43,998 nt of DNA from Chloroflexota bacterium (GTDB lineage Bacteria; Chloroflexota; Anaerolineae; B4-G1): positions 1 to 43,998 of the forward strand of contig JAAZAN010000155.1 in the NCBI GenBank assembly GCA_012514315.1, read 5' to 3'. Of this stretch, positions 8,465 through 16,038 are shown piece after piece. A program made the position numbers and the translations under genes. Numbering within the stretch: position 1 is the stretch's first letter; each line of letters starts with the position of its first letter. Under the pieces are notes generated by a model, which saw nothing but the letters and a program-made list of their open reading frames with translations, searched no databases and was not told the origin of the DNA.

Positions 8465-8498
8465 GGATGGAGGGATCAGACGATGGGTCCCTCCATCC
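8465..8498 (+). promoter_or_regulatory. intercistronic hairpin between binding protein and permease genes
   Basis: GGATGGAGGGA (8465-8475) pairs perfectly with TCCCTCCATCC (8488-8498): an 11-bp stem with a 12-nt loop, 14 nt after the stop codon. There is no U-tract, so it is more likely an RNA-stabilising or partial-attenuation hairpin than a full terminator. Such elements raise binding-protein mRNA over permease mRNA. Confidence 0.65.
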
Positions 8499-8522
8499 TT
8501 GGTCATCTCAGGAGGCGGGCGA

Positions 8523-9455
8523 GTGGAGCAGAGCGCTATGGCAAGTAATCGTCCTGTGGCAACCTCCCGAAGTCCAGGCGGGTTTGGACACCGTATCCGC
8601 AGGTCAAGCAAGCTCGGTATGATCTTCGCGGCGGCTGTCACGGTGTTTTACGCGATCGTATTCATCATCCCGTTTGGCACAGCCATCTGGTTATCCTTTC
8701 ACAACTGGGACTACATCACGATCCCCCGTTTCGTCGGCGTCCGGAACTATGTGAAGCTGTTCCAGAGCGCGCAGTTTTGGCAGGCAGTCTGGACGACGGT
8801 AAAGTTCTCGTTTACCGAGATCACAGTGGCCGTCACCCTGGCCCTGCTCCTGGCGCTGATGCTGAGTCGAATGCGGGGCAAGTGGGAAGGCCTGTACCTG
8901 ACGCTGTACTATCTCCCGATGATCACCCCATCGGTGGTCTCGGTCTATCTCTGGCGTTGGCTGTACACACCGACGGGCGGTGTGTTCAACACGATCCTCA
9001 AGAGTATCGGGCTGCGCGAGCAGCCCTTCCTGGCGAGCACCCAGCAGGCCTTGTGGTGTGTGACGGCGATGATCATCTGGATGAACGTCGGTGGGGCCGC
9101 GGTGATTTTGCTGGCTGGGATCAAGGATATCCCACAGGCTATGTTCGACGCGGCGAAGATCGACGGCGCCGGCTTCTGGCAGATGTTCTTCAAGATCATC
9201 ATCCCCCTGATTCAGCCGGTGTTGGTGTACCAGATTGTCGTCAGTGTCATCGGTACGGTGCAGATGTTCGATCCGTTCTTCCTGATGCCGGGACCGGGCA
9301 ACAGCACGCGTACGTTGGCGCCGTACGCGTACCAACTAGGCTTTCAGACGCTAAACCTCGGGTTCGGGGCCGCGACATCGATGTTCATCTTCTTGATGCT
9401 ACTGGTCGCGACGATCTTTCAGCTCCAGCGCTGGCAGGTGAACTGGGAGTACTAG
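8523..9455 (+). CDS. ABC sugar importer permease, MalF/UgpA type
   Basis: A 310-residue inner-membrane protein. The start is called as GTG 8523 because AGGAGG (8510-8515) precedes it by 7 nt; a TTG at 8499 lies at the hairpin and an ATG at 8538 has a poorer site. The first membrane helix follows a short basic tail (VTVFYAIVFIIPFGTAIWL), and five further hydrophobic segments follow. The cytoplasmic EAA loop reads DAAKIDGAGFWQMFFKIIIP, the contact for the ATPase. It forms the translocation pore with the MalG-type partner at 9468. No ATPase gene is present in the window, so a shared MsmK/UgpC-like subunit encoded elsewhere is expected. Confidence 0.9.
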   Translation: MEQSAMASNRPVATSRSPGGFGHRIRRSSKLGMIFAAAVTVFYAIVFIIPFGTAIWLSFHNWDYITIPRFVGVRNYVKLFQSAQFWQAVWTTVKFSFTEITVAVTLALLLALMLSRMRGKWEGLYLTLYYLPMITPSVVSVYLWRWLYTPTGGVFNTILKSIGLREQPFLASTQQALWCVTAMIIWMNVGGAAVILLAGIKDIPQAMFDAAKIDGAGFWQMFFKIIIPLIQPVLVYQIVVSVIGTVQMFDPFFLMPGPGNSTRTLAPYAYQLGFQTLNLGFGAATSMFIFLMLLVATIFQLQRWQVNWEY

Positions 9456-9467
9456 GAGAGACCCGTT

Positions 9468-10382
9468 ATGTCAAGTGCAAGTCCTGTGGCTGAGAGTGCT
9501 CGGCCCTATGGTCCTCGGAACTCGCTACGCGCGCAGGTTGAGCGGTTGTTCGCCGGTGAGGGATGGATCGACCTGCTCATCAAGATCATCCTGGCGCTCG
9601 GTAGCGTCGTGACGCTCTACCCCTTTCTCTGGTTGGTCTTCTCGTCGTTCAAGACGGGCGCCGACATCGTGAATCTCCCGCCCAAATTGCTACCGGAACG
9701 GTGGACGCTGGACGCGTACCGGATGGTGATGGACCCGAATCGCGCGAACCTGGCGCAGGGTTACGTAAACAGCCTGCTGGTGACGACGGGCACGGTGGTG
9801 TCCGTGTTGATCACCTCATCACTGGGTGGCTATGTGTTTGCCCGGCTTGACTTTCCCGGCAAGAGGGTGTTGTTCTACTTCATCCTGGGCACGACGATGG
9901 TGCCTTTCATCACGCTGCTCATCCCGCTGTATATGGTGATGCGGACGCTGAACTTGCTGGACAAGCTGTGGGGGGTGTGGCTGCCATCGATTTTCTCCTC
10001 GTTCGGCATATTCCTGTGCCGTCAGTTCATCTACGGCATCCCGGCCGATATGTACGAATCGGCCAAGATCGATGGGGCGAGCGATATCTCGATCTACTTC
10101 AACATCATTCTCCCGCTGCTGAAGCCGGTGTTGTCGGTCCTAACTATCTTCAATTTCCTGGGTTCGTTCAATGCGTATCTGTGGCCGCTTGTGGTCCTCA
10201 ACACGGAGCAGAAGCTCACGCTGCCGCTGCTTCTGTCGCGCATGGCCAACCGTTTCGGCGGGACGGACTATCAAGGCGTCATGGCCGGATCGGTTATGGT
10301 CTTGTTGCTCCCCCTCATCGTGTTCCTGATCTTCCGGCGGTACATCATTGAGGGTATTGCTCTGACCGGTACGAAGGGCTAG
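9468..10382 (+). CDS. ABC sugar importer permease, MalG/UgpE type
   Basis: A 304-residue membrane protein with six predicted helices, the first being LIKIILALGSVVTLYPFLWL. Its EAA loop is ESAKIDGASDISIYFNIILP. The gene starts 12 nt after the partner permease; its AGGAGAG ribosome site (9454-9460) overlaps that gene's TAG stop, so the two are translated together. The C-terminal half carries the usual GSFNAYLWPLV segment before the last helices. It completes the heterodimeric pore of the carbohydrate importer (CUT1 type). Confidence 0.9.
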   Translation: MSSASPVAESARPYGPRNSLRAQVERLFAGEGWIDLLIKIILALGSVVTLYPFLWLVFSSFKTGADIVNLPPKLLPERWTLDAYRMVMDPNRANLAQGYVNSLLVTTGTVVSVLITSSLGGYVFARLDFPGKRVLFYFILGTTMVPFITLLIPLYMVMRTLNLLDKLWGVWLPSIFSSFGIFLCRQFIYGIPADMYESAKIDGASDISIYFNIILPLLKPVLSVLTIFNFLGSFNAYLWPLVVLNTEQKLTLPLLLSRMANRFGGTDYQGVMAGSVMVLLLPLIVFLIFRRYIIEGIALTGTKG

Positions 10383-10400
10383 TCGTTCGGTCGTCCACTG

Positions 10401-10443
10401 CAAGCGTCCACTCGGAAATAGCCGGTCGTCCGCTGGACGCTTG
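10401..10443 (+). promoter_or_regulatory. intercistronic hairpin after the importer genes
   Basis: CAAGCGTCCA (10401-10410) is the exact inverse of TGGACGCTTG (10434-10443), giving a 10-bp stem with a 23-nt loop. There are only three T residues after it, so it is a weak terminator at best. It separates the importer genes from the URO-D-like gene and could lower read-through or protect the 3' end of the importer mRNA. Confidence 0.5.
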
Positions 10444-10485
10444 TTTGATGTCAGGTTCCTGAAAGGAAGAGAGGGCAGTGCGCTG

Positions 10486-11583
10486 ATGAAAGGTCTGGAA
10501 GTGGCGTGGCGGACGCTCAATCAGGAGTCCGTTACGGAGCCGTGTATCGTGGCCTCGTGGCTTATGAAGGGCGACTACTACACCCGCGTATCAGGTCGCG
10601 ACTACTGGGCTGACAAGGAGGATGTGTTTCTAGACGCGTTGCCGCGCATGGGAGTCAACCTGTGTCCGCAGTTCGCGATTCCTTACGACCGCATGGGCAA
10701 TGCCAGTGCAGAGATCGGCGTCCTGGACGAGCACTGGGCGAATCGCCTGGGTCTGAAGCAACCCGAAGAGATTCTGCCCATCATCGACGCGCTGCCTTCT
10801 GATGAGGAGATCGAGCGAGATTTCGATGTGGCAGCCTACGCGAGGGACTATGCTGATTCCATCAAGGCGCATATCGATGCGACGGCCGGTGAGACGCTTT
10901 TCATCGCCAGCTTTGGACAGACCGACTTTATGGGGCCGTACAACGAATGGGGCTACACACCCTATCTGATGGCCCTGGCGCTGTATCCCGACCACGTTCA
11001 TCGCTACTATCACTACACATCCACGCGAGCTTATTTCCAGAACCTGGCCATCGTCGAGGCCATTCGCAAGTATGATCTGGCGCCCTTTGTCTATGGTGGG
11101 CAGGACATCTGTGCCAACGATGGTCCACTCTGTTCGGTCAAGACGCTCGACGAGATCTACTTCCCCGAGCTGCAGCGCGCTGTTCAGCCTTTGGTTGGTG
11201 CAGAGATACCGATCATCTGGCACTGCGACGGCAATATCGTGCCCATCGTCGATCGGCTGCTAGATGTTGGCGTTTCGGGGTTGCAGGGTTTCCAGGAGGA
11301 ATCGGGTGTGCCGTACGAGGAGATGGTGACGCTCAAGAGCAGGTGGGGCAAGCCACTGATTATCTGGGGTTGCGTGTCGGTGACAACAGTCCTGCCCTTT
11401 GGCTCCGTGGACGACGTAAAGGCTGCGGTTCGTCGGAGCTTCACCTTGGCTGGGCCGGGCAGAGGCTTCGCGCTGGCTTCGACGAGCAGCATCATGCCTG
11501 AGGTCCCAGACGAGAACATCGATGCGTTCTACCAGTATGGACGGCAGTTTGGGCGAGAGTTCCTGAGCGAGCACTCCGCCTGA
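10486..11583 (+). CDS. URO-D-fold protein (uroporphyrinogen decarboxylase-like family), copy 1
   Basis: A 365-residue protein with the (beta/alpha)8 URO-D fold signatures but not a heme-pathway HemE. The best mark is IIWHCDGN (about 243-250), a His-x-Asp-Gly-Asn strand end common in URO-D-like proteins of carbohydrate clusters, followed by GVSGLQGFQEESG. HemE's N-terminal PRVP-type tetrapyrrole-binding block is absent. The ATG at 10486 has GAGAGGG 10 nt upstream; a TTG at 10441 falls inside the hairpin and is rejected. It is a close paralogue of 23038-24174. Related folds include the cobalamin:CoM methyltransferases (MtaA/MtbA), so methyl transfer is possible, but the HxC zinc pair of that group is not present. 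The function is unknown. Confidence 0.75.
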   Translation: MKGLEVAWRTLNQESVTEPCIVASWLMKGDYYTRVSGRDYWADKEDVFLDALPRMGVNLCPQFAIPYDRMGNASAEIGVLDEHWANRLGLKQPEEILPIIDALPSDEEIERDFDVAAYARDYADSIKAHIDATAGETLFIASFGQTDFMGPYNEWGYTPYLMALALYPDHVHRYYHYTSTRAYFQNLAIVEAIRKYDLAPFVYGGQDICANDGPLCSVKTLDEIYFPELQRAVQPLVGAEIPIIWHCDGNIVPIVDRLLDVGVSGLQGFQEESGVPYEEMVTLKSRWGKPLIIWGCVSVTTVLPFGSVDDVKAAVRRSFTLAGPGRGFALASTSSIMPEVPDENIDAFYQYGRQFGREFLSEHSA

Positions 11584-11633
11584 CGAGGATTCTGAGGGTA
11601 GTATCGGCAAGCATTCAGTGAAGGAGGTCGTGA

Positions 11634-12737
11634 ATGGCCAAGGACATCAAGGTTGCGTTCGCCGGTGTGCATCGGGCCAGCTCGTTTTTCAAGGCGTTTC
11701 AGGTTCATCCAGACACAGAGATTGTGGCGCTGTGTGATGTGAATCGACAGACACTGGAGGACGTGGGACAGGCAACGGGCGTCGATCAGCTGTACCAGGT
11801 CTATGAGGAGATGCTGGATAATGCGAAGCCGGACGCGGTGGTTGTGGCGACGCCTATGCAGTACCACGTCCCGCAGTCGATCGCGGCGCTGCAGCGTGGC
11901 ATCCATGTGCTATCGGAAGTGACCGCCGCAGTGTGTCTGGATGAGGCGCGTTGGCTGGTGCAGGAGTGCAAGCAGAGTTCGGCGGTCTACATGATGGCGG
12001 AGAACTACATCTACACCAAGCCCAATATCCAGATTCGCGCGATGGTAGAGGCCGGGGTGTTTGGAGAGGTGTACTACGCCGATGGTGAGTACATCCACGA
12101 GCTGGATTCTCTGCACTACACGGCGGATGGACGTCCGACCTGGCGCTTCTACTGGCAGGTTGGGGTGAATGGTTGCACCTACCCAACACACAGTCTGGGC
12201 CCATGTCTGCAGTGGGTCAAGGAGAGGCCGCAGAGGATCAGTTGCATCGGCACAGGGTGCTGGACTGCGCCACACAAGACCATGGAAGACACGGTCTTGC
12301 TGCTCTGCAAGACGGCCACCGAGAAGCTGATGCGTATTCGGGTGGACATGCTCTCCAGACGCCCGCACGCGATGACCAACTACGCGCTACAAGGCACGAA
12401 GGGGGCTTACGAGAGCGCCCGCCGGCCGGGCGAGGGCAACTGGGTCTGGCTGGAGGACTACTGCGATGACGCGAACGAATGGGCGCCACTAGCGCAGTTT
12501 GAGGAGGAGTTCCTGCCGGACTACTGGAAGAATCCACCTCAAGAGGCGCTTGAGGCCGGTCACGGCGGTGGTGATTATTTTCAGGTGATGGATTTTGTCG
12601 AAGCGATCAAGGGGAACAAGTTGCCGCTGGTCGGTATACACGAAGCCATGGATATGACGTTGCCGGGTCTGGTCAGCCAGGAGTCGATCCAGCGTGGAGG
12701 CGAATGGCTGGACGTGCCAGACTCGCGCAACTGGTAG
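11634..12737 (+). CDS. Gfo/Idh/MocA-family oxidoreductase (copy 3)
   Basis: A 367-residue Rossmann plus alpha/beta domain protein. It resembles copy 1 more than copy 2: the dinucleotide loop is irregular (VAFAGVHRASSFF, 7-19) and the family EKP site reads SEVT (94-97), so the conserved lysine is missing. AENYIYTKP follows near residue 122, and AGHGGGDYF lies near 307. A perfect Shine-Dalgarno AAGGAGGT (11621-11628) sits 5 nt before the ATG, suggesting strong translation. It probably binds NAD(H) and a sugar-like ligand. It lies between a URO-D-like gene and the aldolase. The substrate is unknown. Confidence 0.85.
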   Translation: MAKDIKVAFAGVHRASSFFKAFQVHPDTEIVALCDVNRQTLEDVGQATGVDQLYQVYEEMLDNAKPDAVVVATPMQYHVPQSIAALQRGIHVLSEVTAAVCLDEARWLVQECKQSSAVYMMAENYIYTKPNIQIRAMVEAGVFGEVYYADGEYIHELDSLHYTADGRPTWRFYWQVGVNGCTYPTHSLGPCLQWVKERPQRISCIGTGCWTAPHKTMEDTVLLLCKTATEKLMRIRVDMLSRRPHAMTNYALQGTKGAYESARRPGEGNWVWLEDYCDDANEWAPLAQFEEEFLPDYWKNPPQEALEAGHGGGDYFQVMDFVEAIKGNKLPLVGIHEAMDMTLPGLVSQESIQRGGEWLDVPDSRNW

Positions 12738-12840
12738 TCTGGAATGGAGCGTGTCTGGCCATAGGCCGCGACAGTGTGTTAGTAGTGCGACGCAGTAGTT
12801 CGCATCGCACAGAGACCCATCATAGGTAAGGAGATTTGAG

Positions 12841-13653
12841 GTGACAGGACGGGAATTGCGTTTGAGTAGGGTGTTCCCCGAAGGGGGTAGTGCAGTTGTT
12901 GTAGCGATGGACCACGGCCAGACATTTGGTCCGATGGAGGGGTTGATCGATTTCACCAAGGCGGCGGAGCAGCTGAAGGAAGCCGATGCGGTTCTGATGA
13001 CAGCTCAGATGATCCGTTTCTCCGGCTCGCTGTATCAGAACAGGAACAGCCCCGCAGTCATTGTGCGCACCAACTGGAACACGATTCACTGCGAACCGTG
13101 GGAGTATCAGGAGTCTAACATCGTACAGAGTCTGTCTGTAGAATCTGCGGTGGCGATGGGCGCTGATATCGTCCTGGCCAGTCTGGTGCTGCAGACCGGC
13201 AGTGAGGCGCACGATGCGGAGAACGTGTCTGTGTTCGCCAAGTGCGTGGAGGAGACATATCGCCTGGGCATTCCTATGATCGGCGAGGTCTTTCCTGTGG
13301 GTGGGCTACGCGCGCATCCGGACGAGTTCCACGACTACATCAAGAAGATGTGCCGCATTGTGTGTGAGTTGGGTGCGGATGCCATCAAGACGTTCTACAC
13401 TGGCGAACGTTTCGCTGAGGTGACGGATGGCGTGCCGATTCCCGTGTTCGCACTTGGCGCAGAGAAGTTCGAGAACGAGGTGGATGCGCTCCAACTGGCA
13501 CAGAAGGCGGTGGCTGGCGGTGCACGTGGAGTTGTGTTTGGCCGGAATGTGGTCCAGGCCAAGAATCCAGCGCAGTTCCTGCGTGGGCTGAAGGATGTGG
13601 TTCAGGGACGTGAGGATCCGGCCGGCGCTGCCGCGAAGTACGGTCTGAAGTAG
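12841..13653 (+). CDS. class I (Schiff-base) aldolase, FbaB/LsrF/DeoC-like
   Basis: A 270-residue TIM-barrel protein. VAMDHGQTFG (21-30) is the N-terminal acid/base strand typical of archaeal-type fructose-bisphosphate aldolase (FbaB), LsrF and related enzymes. GADAIKTFYTG holds the Schiff-base lysine K183, and GGARGVVFGRN near the C-terminus is the phosphate-binding loop. The start is GTG 12841, 7 nt after AAGGAG (12828-12833). It should cleave a ketose phosphate, or a related beta-keto sugar phosphate, to DHAP or glyceraldehyde-3-phosphate plus an aldehyde. With the FGGY kinase and AraA-like isomerase of this island it makes an isomerise-phosphorylate-cleave route. The exact substrate is not determined. 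Confidence 0.82.
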   Translation: MTGRELRLSRVFPEGGSAVVVAMDHGQTFGPMEGLIDFTKAAEQLKEADAVLMTAQMIRFSGSLYQNRNSPAVIVRTNWNTIHCEPWEYQESNIVQSLSVESAVAMGADIVLASLVLQTGSEAHDAENVSVFAKCVEETYRLGIPMIGEVFPVGGLRAHPDEFHDYIKKMCRIVCELGADAIKTFYTGERFAEVTDGVPIPVFALGAEKFENEVDALQLAQKAVAGGARGVVFGRNVVQAKNPAQFLRGLKDVVQGREDPAGAAAKYGLK

Positions 13654-13673
13654 ACGACGCCTCAGTTGCGTGC

Positions 13674-13713
13674 CCGGCACTGCGAGAGCTGAGCGTCCTC
13701 TCGCTGGTGTCGG
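13674..13713 (+). promoter_or_regulatory. two-part intercistronic hairpin after the aldolase
   Basis: An inner perfect stem GCGAGAG (13682-13688) / CTCTCGC (13698-13704) stacks on an outer stem CCGGCAC (13674-13680) / GTGTCGG (13707-13713) that includes one G-U pair. There is no U-tract. It lies 21 nt after the aldolase stop and is probably an mRNA-stabilising or processing element. Confidence 0.5.
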
Positions 13714-13740
13714 GTACGTAGATGCGAAAAGGAACATGTG

Positions 13741-14826
13741 ATGTCTCTGCTCTACAAGCCTGATTGGGAAGAGGCGAAGCAACGCTATCTGGCCTGGTGG
13801 GCGGGTGAAGCAATCGGGCGCTGTGGCTTGGGTGTGACAGCTCCCCGTGCTGATATGGCACATGTTGCCCCGCCGGAGTATCCTGAGGACCCTGTCCAAC
13901 GCTGGACGGATCTCGACTTCATCTCGGCGCTGAACGAATACCACCACTCGACAACGTTCTACGGAGGAGAGGCTTTCCCGATGTGGAACGGTGGATACCC
14001 GGGTCACACGAGCATCGCGACGTGGTTGGGGTGCCCACTGGAGCTGGACATGGTTACCGGATGGTGGGATCCGATCTTTGACGAGCACGAAGATGACTGG
14101 AACGTTACCGGGCTGACGCTGGACCCCGACAATCCGTGGTGGCAATTCACAGTGGCTCAGTTACGGCGGGGAATTGAGGAATCTGCGGGCAAGTCGATTC
14201 CCGATATCGGCGGTGCTCTGGGTGGATGCGGCGATACCCTTGCGGCACTGCGCGGCTCATTGCCTCTGCTGTACGATGTGAAGCTATGTCCCGAGAGAGT
14301 GCGTGAGGCCGAGCTCTATCTGATGGAGATGTGGATAGAGGCCTACGAGACCCTCTATTCCATGGTCCACGACGCAGCTGAGGGCAGTACGTGTTGGTTT
14401 CGACTCTGGTCGCCCGGGCGTTTCTACAGCACGCACTGCGATTTCTCCTACATGATATCGACGGAGATGTTTGTCGATCTCTTCGTCCCCGCACTGGAGC
14501 GTCAGAGCGAGTATCTCGATCACGCAGTGCATCATGTCGACGGGATCGAGGCGTTCCGCCACGTTGCAGCGCTGACCGAATTGCCTGGCATCCAAGCATA
14601 CCAGATTTTGCCAGGAGCGGGCAAGCCCAGTCCATTGCACTATCTGGATACGCTGCGGCTGGTCCAGGCTAAGGGGCGGAATCTGCACATATCGATTCCT
14701 CCGGAAGAGATCGAGACGGCCCTGGAGCTCCTATCGGCGCGTGGTCTGTTCATTGAGACGCATTGCGAGACGGAGGAACAAGCGCGGGACCTGTTGAAGA
14801 AGGCCGAGAAGTGGTCCCACGATTGA
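13741..14826 (+). CDS. URO-D-fold protein (divergent), copy 2
   Basis: A 361-residue protein of the URO-D superfamily, recognised by its second half: DFSYMISTEMFVDLFVPAL, then AVHHVDGIEAFRHV and IQAYQILPGAG. These match the pattern of URO-D-like proteins in sugar-degradation clusters, where a His-x-Asp-Gly strand end stands in for the metal/ligand site. The ATG at 13741 has AAAAGGA (13727-13733) 7 nt upstream; the GTG one codon earlier is a worse choice. Aromatic residues are frequent (YLAWWAGE, GWWDP, NPWW), suggesting a carbohydrate-like ligand. No tetrapyrrole-pathway signature is seen. It is not closely similar to the other four copies. The function is unknown. Confidence 0.65.
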   Translation: MSLLYKPDWEEAKQRYLAWWAGEAIGRCGLGVTAPRADMAHVAPPEYPEDPVQRWTDLDFISALNEYHHSTTFYGGEAFPMWNGGYPGHTSIATWLGCPLELDMVTGWWDPIFDEHEDDWNVTGLTLDPDNPWWQFTVAQLRRGIEESAGKSIPDIGGALGGCGDTLAALRGSLPLLYDVKLCPERVREAELYLMEMWIEAYETLYSMVHDAAEGSTCWFRLWSPGRFYSTHCDFSYMISTEMFVDLFVPALERQSEYLDHAVHHVDGIEAFRHVAALTELPGIQAYQILPGAGKPSPLHYLDTLRLVQAKGRNLHISIPPEEIETALELLSARGLFIETHCETEEQARDLLKKAEKWSHD

Positions 14827-14865
14827 AGAACCAGATTGGAGCGGTATGCTGGGGAGGATGCTTCG

Positions 14866-15912
14866 ATGCTTTTTGAGGTCAAGGCGATAGATCATGAGTT
14901 CTACGACGACCATCTGGCCAGTTTTCTGCCCGAGAAGATGGTCGATGTGCACACGCACGTCTGGCTCAAGTCATTCCTACGGGATGATGACGAACACAAC
15001 CGCGGAGCAAAGTGGCCTTCGCGCGTTGCGGAGGACAACTCCATCGAGGATCTGTTGGAGACCTATCGCCTGATGTTTCCACGTCAGCGCGTCACGCCAT
15101 TGGTTTTCGGCTACCCGGCATCGAACGTGATACTTGATCAGACCAACGATTATGTCACCCGCGTCGCCGCCGAACACCGCCTGCCCAGCCTCATCCTCAA
15201 TGATCCTTCGTGGTCGGCGGAGGAGCTGGAGCGTCGGGTGCGTGCTGGCGGCTTCTTGGGTCTGAAACCGTACCTCTGTTTCGCACCGTCACACCTGGGT
15301 CCGAACGATATCACGATCTTCGACTTCTTGCCGCGTCATCAATTGGAGGTAGCCAACGATCACGGTTGGATTGTGGTACTTCACGTGCCACGCAACGCGC
15401 GCCTAAAGGATCCGGTGAATCTGGATCAGATGCTGGAGATCGAGCGTCGGTATCCCGAAGTCCGTATGGTCTATGCTCACGTTGGACGCGCGTACTGCGC
15501 CGAGGATGTGGGGAATGCATTCGAGGTTCTAGGGGACACTGAGCACATGCGGTTTGACTTCTGCGCCAATACCAACGCTCAAGTGATCGAGCAGGTGATC
15601 CGTGTGATGGGACCCAAGCGGGTCCTATTTGGGAGCGATCTGCCGATCCTGCGCATGAGGATGCGGCGTATCTGCGAGAACGGGATGTACATCAACCTGG
15701 TCCCTCCAGGACTGTATGGTGATATCAGTGACGACCCACACATGAGGGAGGTCAGTCCTGAGGAGGGAGCGCGTCTATCCTTCTTCATGTATGAAGAGCT
15801 GCTGGCGTTTCGTACTGCTGCCGAGGCGCTTGGCCTCAGCATAAAGGATGTTGAGGACATCTGCTACAACAACGCCGTAGCCCTGTTTGCGGAGCAAGGC
15901 TGGACGCTGTGA
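14866..15912 (+). CDS. amidohydrolase-2-family metal-dependent hydrolase, copy 1
   Basis: A 348-residue TIM-barrel hydrolase. The start is ATG 14866, 7 nt after GGGGAGGA (14851-14858); the TTG at 14836 is less likely. Metal ligands are visible: VDVHTHVW (H29, H31), VLHVPR (H173), YAHVGRAY (H205) and FGSDLP (D258). This is the set of the PF04909 amidohydrolases, which hydrolyse lactones such as 2-pyrone-4,6-dicarboxylate lactone and sugar lactones, or decarboxylate ring acids. The C-terminus (DVEDICYNNAVALF) closely parallels that of 24187-25221, so the two are paralogues. In this island it may open a lactone made by a Gfo/Idh or MDR dehydrogenase; that role is inferred. Confidence 0.83.
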   Translation: MLFEVKAIDHEFYDDHLASFLPEKMVDVHTHVWLKSFLRDDDEHNRGAKWPSRVAEDNSIEDLLETYRLMFPRQRVTPLVFGYPASNVILDQTNDYVTRVAAEHRLPSLILNDPSWSAEELERRVRAGGFLGLKPYLCFAPSHLGPNDITIFDFLPRHQLEVANDHGWIVVLHVPRNARLKDPVNLDQMLEIERRYPEVRMVYAHVGRAYCAEDVGNAFEVLGDTEHMRFDFCANTNAQVIEQVIRVMGPKRVLFGSDLPILRMRMRRICENGMYINLVPPGLYGDISDDPHMREVSPEEGARLSFFMYEELLAFRTAAEALGLSIKDVEDICYNNAVALFAEQGWTL

Positions 15913-16038
15913 TGGGTCGGGCGATTCCGATCGCTCCGCTCCGCGTCTCAGTTCTGACATTCTCGTTCCCCCTGGGTCAATGCCCACGTCCGGTCTGTGC
16001 GCCGATCCAGTGGAATTGACAAGAGGCAGATTCCTAGG

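Noticed and set aside
8499-8522. Upstream TTG start for the first permease.
   Set aside because: The TTG begins directly at the end of the hairpin arm and has no ribosome site, while GTG 8523 has AGGAGG 7 nt before it.
10441-10485. Upstream TTG start for URO-D copy 1.
   Set aside because: It overlaps the 3' arm of the 10401-10443 hairpin and has no ribosome site; ATG 10486 has GAGAGGG upstream.
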